Origin: Microscillaceae bacterium
GTDB lineage: Bacteria > Bacteroidota > Bacteroidia > Cytophagales > Microscillaceae
Reading direction: 5' to 3'
Length of the DNA stretch: 29,258 nucleotides
NCBI GenBank assembly: GCA_003483885.1
Contig: DMXI01000329.1
Coordinates: forward strand, 1-29,258
The position numbers and the translations under genes are program-made. The notes beneath the pieces were generated by a model. It did not search any database, had not been told where the DNA came from, and worked only from the letters and a program-made list of their open reading frames with translations. Shown here in pieces: positions 23,962-29,258 of this stretch. Every line of letters begins with the position of its first letter. The stretch's first letter is position 1.

Positions 23962-24102
23962 ATGAAAAGTTTAAAAAGCAACAACACTAAGAGTTCTACT
24001 AAGAAAGAAAGTCAAAAAGCTAGAATTGTCCACATTGGCATCCAGGCTTGTCATATGTTCAGCGAAGAAGACATCGCGGAGTTTTTAGCAGGGGAAAAGT
24101 AA
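23962..24102 (+). CDS. Small peptide, 46 aa, first of a two-gene operon
   Basis: This is a 46-aa ORF too short for usual gene calling. The N-terminal half is basic and Ser/Thr/Lys-rich (KSNNTKSSTKKESQKARI). The C-terminal half contains a Cys-His pair (GIQACHMF, Cys30 and His31) and an acidic helix (SEEDIAEFLAGEK). No signal peptide is visible. A promoter with a perfect -7 box lies upstream, and the second peptide gene follows after 58 bp, with a shared terminator at 24318-24348. A modified-peptide precursor, a bacteriocin-like peptide or a small regulator are all possible. I do not recognise the sequence. Confidence 0.55.
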   Translation: MKSLKSNNTKSSTKKESQKARIVHIGIQACHMFSEEDIAEFLAGEK

Positions 24103-24160
24103 GCGTTCTTTTGCCGACGACCAATTATATATACATTTAAAACTTTAAAAAATATATCCT

Positions 24161-24295
24161 ATGGGGCTAACAGCCTACGAAACCAATGGTCCAAATATAT
24201 TTGCGACAGAGATTGTAAAAAACCAAAAGGCACCCAAGCCGTTTTTTGTGCAATTATTAGAAAAGAGGCAAAAATCGAAGAGTTATAATAAATAG
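24161..24295 (+). CDS. Small peptide, 44 aa, with graspetide-leader-like motif
   Basis: This is a 44-aa ORF ending at TAG (24293-24295). Residues 27-34 read PFFVQLLE, which resembles PFFARFLE, the leader-helix motif that microviridin-type graspetide precursors use to bind their ATP-grasp ligases. In known precursors a Thr/Ser- and Asp/Glu-containing core follows. Here only KRQKSKSYNK follows, so a usual core is absent. It may be a core-less decoy, a degenerate precursor, or an unrelated peptide. No ATP-grasp enzyme lies in the window. It shares a promoter and terminator with the 46-aa peptide gene. The motif match is by eye and short. Confidence 0.55.
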   Translation: MGLTAYETNGPNIFATEIVKNQKAPKPFFVQLLEKRQKSKSYNK

Positions 24296-24317
24296 TTTTT
24301 AAATAGTAGTTTGTTTA

Positions 24318-24348
24318 AGCGGCAGTACCCAGTTACTGTCGCTTTTTT
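24318..24348 (+). terminator. Intrinsic terminator of the two-peptide operon
   Basis: AGCGGCAGTA (24318-24327) pairs with TACTGTCGCT (24334-24343), ten pairs with one G-U, around a six-base loop, followed by six T. It lies 22 bp after the second stop codon. The remaining 200 bp before the receptor gene hold only a weak TATATTTTG (24503-24511) as a possible -7 element. Confidence 0.9.
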
Positions 24349-24555
24349 ATTTTGAATATGAGAGATGATCATAACTCAATTTATCAGTCAACGATTCTTC
24401 ACAACTGACTGCCTCATCGCCATCTTTTAATTTCCTACAAAAAAGTAAAGTGACTGATCAGTAATATTTACGCCTATCTCCTGCTTATTTGGCTTCTCTG
24501 ATTATATTTTGTTTAATAAAATTAGTAGTTTAAAGGCAATTAGTTATACAATATT

Positions 24556-27210
24556 ATGAAATCAAAATATCCCAGGGCTTTCACCAGCATTTTACTTCAA
24601 CTCTTGGCTTTATCAGTTTTTGGCCAAAATGCTATGATTACTGGTACAGTCCAAGACGTGAGCGGGGCTTTTTTGGAGGGAGTAAATATTTTTATGATCA
24701 ACAACCATACGATGTTAGACGGCACCCAAACCAATACCCAAGGACAATATACCATAGCTGTTAGACCAGGGCAATATACGCTAAGAGTAAAAATTGCGGG
24801 TAAAGCTTCCCAAGATACAGTCATTAGCCTGACACCAGGGCAGGTTTTGGAGAAAAACTTTGTTTTGCTGAACCCTGCCATCGATGATCAAAGAAGTTAT
24901 GTAAGTCTGGGTTCTCGGGGAGGGGCTCGTTCGCCGCTGGAATCCAGCGTACCCATAGACTTGATAGATCAAGAAACGCTTCAAAATTCCCATCAGGAAA
25001 ACCTGGGACAAGCTTTGCATTACTTGTTACCATCCTTCCATTCGGTACACCAAACCATTACCGATGGGGGAGATTTTATTGATCCTGCTTCTTTGCGGGG
25101 CTTAGGACCCGATCAGGTATTGGTATTGATAAATGGTAAAAGAAAACACAGCAGCGCATTGCTAAATGTCAATGGTACTTTGGGTCAAGGTACGGTATTT
25201 CAAGATTTGAATAATATTCCGATGGCAGCCATCGAGCGTGTAGAAATATTGAGGGATGGAGCTGCGGCTCAATATGGATCAGATGCCATTGCTGGAGTCA
25301 TCAATATTGTGCTCAAAGAAAACAAAAGCGGTTTGTTGGTGGAGAGTCAATCAGGAATAAATACCGCAGGTGACGGATTTCTATACAAGGTTGGAAGTAA
25401 TTATGCCTTAAGAATTGCCAAAAATGGTTTTTTGAATATTAGCGGAGAACTGATGGGGCGTGAAGCTACCAATCGTTCTGGAAATTACACTGACACAGTG
25501 TTTAATGACCCAGCAAAGAATCAGAATTTAGATACATTCTTTGAGTCGGTTGGGTTGGGCAATCGTCGTATAGAGTCGGTAGGCAATGCTGCCATTGCTC
25601 AACAACAACTTTTTTTCAATGCCGCCTTGCCCTTTCTTAATGGACAACTCTACGCCTTTGGCGGATTAAATTTTCGACAAGGGCTTACCCGTGGAATTTA
25701 TCGTTTACCCAAAGATACCCTGAGAACAGATATCATTCTTCATCCAAACGGGTTTTCTCCTCATATTTTGGGGGATATTACGGATCGGTCTATTACGATT
25801 GGTTTTCGCACCCAAAAAAGTGGCTGGACTTTGGACTTCAGCCATAGTCGAGGTTCCAATGATATCCGCTTTCATGTAGAAAACTCTAATAATAAATCTT
25901 TGAGTGCGACAATCAATCCTCCTACCAGTGCATATGCGGGTAGTTGGGAGTATGGACAAACGGTGACTAACATGGACATTACAAAAAATATAGTGTTGGG
26001 TCATCGCCTGAATTTCAACCTGGCTTTAGGGGGCGAATATCGAGTAGAACGTTATGCAATCAATGCAGGAGATACGGTATCTTATACTGGAAGAGGAATA
26101 GAGGGGTTTCCTGGCTTTAATCCAGCTGATGCGACTGACCAACTAAGGGCAAATACCGCGGCCTATGTAGATGTGGAGATGAGAAGCCGAAAAGTAAGTG
26201 TAGGAATAGCAGCTCGTTATGAAACGAGTCGTATCAAACCTGCATTTATCTGGAAGGCGACGGGGCGTTATGAACTGATCGCCAATAGATTGGCCATTCG
26301 TGCTACTTATAGCACTGGTTTTCGTCGCCCTTCTATCCATCAACGCTATTTTTCGGGGAGAATTAGTCGAGCGGTCGATAGCGATAGTTTGGTTTTGATA
26401 CAAGTAGGATTACCTTCTATATCTGCCTCAAACTTAGAACCTGAGACTTCGAGTAACATCAACCTTGGGTTGGTTGCTTTCCCCCTAAAAGGGAATAAAA
26501 AGCTCTCTATCACTTTAGATATTTATCAGGTGAATATTAACAACCGTGTTACATTATCTAATTTATATGGCTTTAGTGATGATTTATCGCCTGAATCTTT
26601 AAAACAGTTTTTTACAGACCTTAATATCCCGCTCCGGGGGCAAATTTTTCTCAATGATTTAAACACCCAAACCCGAGGAATAGACCTCGCCCTAAACTAT
26701 CACTATAGAAGTTTTAGTTTGCGCACTACTTACAATTGGACTCAGACCAAAGTGAGAGAAACCAAGGTGCCTGATTTTTTAATGGTAGCAGATGCTAGTA
26801 TAACCAATAGCTTACTTTTTGGGCGAGAACAAATTGGTTATCTGGAAAGAGGTCAGCCGCATAGCAAGTGGATATTATTTGCTCAATACAAGTTCAAAAA
26901 AGTCGACATAGGGCTTACAAACACGCGCTTTGGTGAAATTGCCTACCGCCATCCTGATGGCGAAAGCCTGGATGAAGTATTTGCCGCCAAATGGATTACT
27001 GATTTGCGGTTGACTTATATCATAAAGCCTAAAAAAAGAGGACTAAGCTGGCTTATTTCAATAGGGGCAAATAATCTATTGAATGTTTTTCCAGATCAAC
27101 AAACTCAGCCAAGGAATATAAGCGAAGGACGATTTGTGTACAACCAAAGAATCTCTCAATTTGGAGTGAGGGGGCGGTTTGTTTATGGCAAAGTCAGCCT
27201 GAAACTCTAG
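24556..27210 (+). CDS. TonB-dependent outer-membrane receptor
   Basis: This 884-aa protein has a signal peptide (cut near residue 24, VFGQ-NAM) and a carboxypeptidase-regulatory-like beta-sandwich domain (about 27-105, ITGTVQDVSGAFLEGVNIF). The plug domain (about 125-255) contains SVPIDLIDQETL, LRGLGPDQVLVLINGKRKH and IERVEILRDGAAAQYGSDAI. A 22-strand barrel to the C-terminus would account for the rest. The SVPIDLI and NGKRKHSSALLNVNGT features belong to the iron-complex-type receptor group rather than to SusC proteins, and no SusD partner is next to it. It takes up a siderophore or other large nutrient with TonB-ExbBD energy. Substrate unknown. A sensor kinase gene follows 61 bp downstream. 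Confidence 0.9.
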   Translation: MKSKYPRAFTSILLQLLALSVFGQNAMITGTVQDVSGAFLEGVNIFMINNHTMLDGTQTNTQGQYTIAVRPGQYTLRVKIAGKASQDTVISLTPGQVLEKNFVLLNPAIDDQRSYVSLGSRGGARSPLESSVPIDLIDQETLQNSHQENLGQALHYLLPSFHSVHQTITDGGDFIDPASLRGLGPDQVLVLINGKRKHSSALLNVNGTLGQGTVFQDLNNIPMAAIERVEILRDGAAAQYGSDAIAGVINIVLKENKSGLLVESQSGINTAGDGFLYKVGSNYALRIAKNGFLNISGELMGREATNRSGNYTDTVFNDPAKNQNLDTFFESVGLGNRRIESVGNAAIAQQQLFFNAALPFLNGQLYAFGGLNFRQGLTRGIYRLPKDTLRTDIILHPNGFSPHILGDITDRSITIGFRTQKSGWTLDFSHSRGSNDIRFHVENSNNKSLSATINPPTSAYAGSWEYGQTVTNMDITKNIVLGHRLNFNLALGGEYRVERYAINAGDTVSYTGRGIEGFPGFNPADATDQLRANTAAYVDVEMRSRKVSVGIAARYETSRIKPAFIWKATGRYELIANRLAIRATYSTGFRRPSIHQRYFSGRISRAVDSDSLVLIQVGLPSISASNLEPETSSNINLGLVAFPLKGNKKLSITLDIYQVNINNRVTLSNLYGFSDDLSPESLKQFFTDLNIPLRGQIFLNDLNTQTRGIDLALNYHYRSFSLRTTYNWTQTKVRETKVPDFLMVADASITNSLLFGREQIGYLERGQPHSKWILFAQYKFKKVDIGLTNTRFGEIAYRHPDGESLDEVFAAKWITDLRLTYIIKPKKRGLSWLISIGANNLLNVFPDQQTQPRNISEGRFVYNQRISQFGVRGRFVYGKVSLKL

Positions 27211-27271
27211 AAAAAGATTAAATTAATTGATCAATGATTACTAGCCATCATTGGTGTCAATACAGACAATT

Positions 27272-29258
27272 ATGAGAAACCAATCCTGCCACTTATTTTA
27301 CCTTTCTCTGGTGGTTACCATCATAATATTGGGCCTGCCGAAGCATTCAGTGGCTCAATCTACCGACAACTGGCAAATTGTATATGAAAATGATCAACCC
27401 ATTAGTCAGGCAACAGCTGTACGTTATAAATCCAACTTAATATCGAGCCATCAGTTGGGGTGGTATGTCATCAACCCTGGTGAAAATCTGGTGATGACTC
27501 AACTTGCCATAGGAAATCATCAGATCATACGTATCAAAAAAAATAAAATTTATGTCAAGCGCATTTATCGCTACCAAGTGAGGTTGGTAGATTACAATGA
27601 AGAACTTTTAAAGATAACAGTCTTGATATCTGTGGGTCGAGATACTATTTTAATTCGAAATGGCCAGGGCTATCTTTCCACCGTCGATCACTTGAATGAT
27701 CATTCCGCAAGTTTTCATTTAACCTTGCAGGACACCAGTTTTTTTGAAAAAAAACTGCACGTAAAACCCCGTGTTAGAGGTGGATTGCCTCATTGGTACT
27801 TCTCTAAAGATCAAAAAAGTTTGACTATACAGCTTTATTATACCAACCAAAAGGTGAAATATCGGGTAGTGGATCACCAAAACAGGCCATATCGTAATCA
27901 ACCAATACGGGTGAAGTATTTCAAATCACCGGTGATTACAGACGATTTGGGCTATTTGCATCTCAATTTAAAGCTAGGCAAAAATGACCTGAGTATAGGA
28001 GAGGGGAGGATTAAATCAGTGAAGGCAAATACAATTTTAGTATTACCAAATACCATTGCGGACGAGAATGCCATCTTGCGAAGTGAAAAGGATACCTTGG
28101 AGGCCAAAGTTGAACATTTATCCAGGAATTTAGTGGAATTGAAAAAGAATAATGATCATTATCAAGACAGTATTCTGGATTTTGAACAACGTATTCAGCA
28201 AAAAAAAAACATAATAAAGGGGGTAGGGAAAAATCGAGATTCGCTCGAGAATGTGCTGATAGAAATAAAGAAAAAATATAACCTGGTCCAACAGCAACAC
28301 CATAGTGCAAAAGATAGTCTTGAGAAAAGGAATAAACTATTAGATGAGAAAATCAGAGCCTACAATACGCTTGTAAAAAAACTTATCGGGGATAATCAAG
28401 TTTTATTAAAAAAAGTAGATGATTTTAAAGAGCAACAAACTCAAGGGAAATTCAACACTACAGAGTTGTCAAATGATATCCAACAATCGAATTACCGAGA
28501 CACCATCTTTAGAATTGCACCAATTGCTTTAACGATTTTAGGCCTGTTGATCATCTTGTTTTTGATATTTTATCGTTTTCAAGATCAACAAGAGCTAAAA
28601 AAATTACATAATCGAGACAATCTAATCCGGTTACTCTTAAAAGAGCTGCAACATCGGGTCGTCAACAATTTGGCTACGATCAAAGCCCGAATCAACTCGA
28701 AGCGCCATACTATCCAAGACAGCGAAGCGCAAAGTTTTCTGGCTTCGGTAGAAACTTATATTGGGCAATTAGAAAAAGTACACGCCTCTCTCTCTTATTC
28801 CTTCAATACTCAGGGGAGCTCAGGAACCCTAAAAAAAGAAGAAGTACAAAGTAAGCTCACCGAAATTGTACAAACCATCAAAGATTTAAATTATCCTTAC
28901 CCTATGGCTATTGACATAGACACTACCCAGGCGCCAGCCTTGAGCGACAATCGCTTTACATTGATTGGGCATTGTGTGTTTGAGCTGGTCAACAATGCTT
29001 TTAAACATGCCTTCTATGACCAGAACCCGAATACCCCACCTGCGATTAGTATTCAGCTAAGAGAAGAAAAAAAGAAAGTACACTTGATTGTAACCAACAA
29101 TGGCGAAAGTATAGAGCCTACCTTATTTAACGATAATCGAGAGTTCCTTTTTGAAAAAATCCGCTCAATGGGGATGCATATTATCAAAGAAATTACGACT
29201 TTAGAGAAAGGTAAATTTGAAATATTTACGGCGGGCGTACACCAGGAGGTGAAAGAAG
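27272..29258 (+). CDS. HisKA_2-type sensor histidine kinase, cut by window end
   Basis: The frame from ATG 27272 is open to the window edge, at least 662 codons. It has a signal-like N-terminus (LSLVVTIIILGLPKHSVAQ, cut near 31). Two extracytoplasmic beta domains follow, the second (about 192-245) with a carboxypeptidase-regulatory-like pattern ending TDDLGYLHLNL. A long coiled coil (about 270-400) leads to one membrane helix (about 413-435). The kinase core has ELQHRVVNNLATIKARI with His461, the HisKA_2 phospho-acceptor motif, and an N-box ELVNNAFKHAFYD. The last part contains MGMHIIKEITT, the ATP-lid end of the HATPase. Only the final residues are missing. It follows the TonB receptor by 61 bp and may be co-transcribed. 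Confidence 0.88.
   Translation, partial: MRNQSCHLFYLSLVVTIIILGLPKHSVAQSTDNWQIVYENDQPISQATAVRYKSNLISSHQLGWYVINPGENLVMTQLAIGNHQIIRIKKNKIYVKRIYRYQVRLVDYNEELLKITVLISVGRDTILIRNGQGYLSTVDHLNDHSASFHLTLQDTSFFEKKLHVKPRVRGGLPHWYFSKDQKSLTIQLYYTNQKVKYRVVDHQNRPYRNQPIRVKYFKSPVITDDLGYLHLNLKLGKNDLSIGEGRIKSVKANTILVLPNTIADENAILRSEKDTLEAKVEHLSRNLVELKKNNDHYQDSILDFEQRIQQKKNIIKGVGKNRDSLENVLIEIKKKYNLVQQQHHSAKDSLEKRNKLLDEKIRAYNTLVKKLIGDNQVLLKKVDDFKEQQTQGKFNTTELSNDIQQSNYRDTIFRIAPIALTILGLLIILFLIFYRFQDQQELKKLHNRDNLIRLLLKELQHRVVNNLATIKARINSKRHTIQDSEAQSFLASVETYIGQLEKVHASLSYSFNTQGSSGTLKKEEVQSKLTEIVQTIKDLNYPYPMAIDIDTTQAPALSDNRFTLIGHCVFELVNNAFKHAFYDQNPNTPPAISIQLREEKKKVHLIVTNNGESIEPTLFNDNREFLFEKIRSMGMHIIKEITTLEKGKFEIFTAGVHQEVKE

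Noticed and set aside
24488..24511. Promoter TTTG...TATATTTTG for the TonB receptor
   Set aside because: The spacer is only 11 bp and the -7 box has an extra T. No better -33 element is present, so it is not listed as a promoter.

Overview
The window most likely comes from a marine, gliding-type Bacteroidota of the order Cytophagales; Microscilla-like is my best guess, from memory of the gene families rather than a search. The base composition is AT-rich. Genes lack Shine-Dalgarno sequences and have A-rich leaders, and several promoters fit the Bacteroidota form TTTG-N(17-21)-TAnnTTTG. The families are also typical of the group: a giant WG-repeat secreted protein, a TonB-dependent receptor with a carboxypeptidase-regulatory-like N-terminus, and large membrane histidine kinases. 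No rRNA, tRNA, CRISPR array or intact insertion sequence was seen.

Layout. Bases 1-534 hold no intact gene, only an inverted repeat and a start-less coding remnant. Bases 535-4021 carry small minus-strand genes of mostly unknown function: a four-helix membrane protein, a coiled-coil protein, a 321-aa protein, a DUF6915-type protein, and a 75-aa protein preceded by an overlapping 26-codon micro-ORF. Three of these transcription units end in clear intrinsic terminators. A plus-strand FAD-linked lactone oxidase follows (4190-5503).

The most notable region is 5542-9050. It is a cysteine biosynthesis operon: cysteine synthase (CysM type), JAMM peptidase (Mec type), ubiquitin-like sulfur carrier (CysO type) and E1-like/rhodanese protein (MoeZ type). 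This matches the protein-thiocarboxylate cysteine route known from Mycobacterium tuberculosis. Upstream lies an unlisted short ORF with eight Cys codons in fifteen, then a 9-bp antiterminator able to pair with the 5' arm of an intrinsic terminator, then cysM. I read this as a poly-cysteine leader-peptide attenuator. The operon ends in a strong terminator at 9015-9050.

Next come a FAH-family enzyme (9107-9721), a 1266-aa NtrY-like histidine kinase, an 81-aa helical protein with its own terminator, and a two-gene candidate type II restriction-modification unit (14187-15879). Bases 15879-16160 are packed with repeats: heptamer arrays also found inside the cys operon, and a 33-bp tandem repeat. 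Divergent genes follow. On the minus strand is a membrane-GAF-PAS-PAS-PAS protein with no output domain. On the plus strand is a 1456-aa secreted protein with about 39 WG repeats in four blocks.

After a terminator, a promoter drives a tiny operon of two peptides (46 and 44 aa). The second carries a PFFxxLLE motif like the leader helix of microviridin-type graspetide precursors. A TonB-dependent receptor and a HisKA_2-type sensor kinase, cut by the window end, complete the region.
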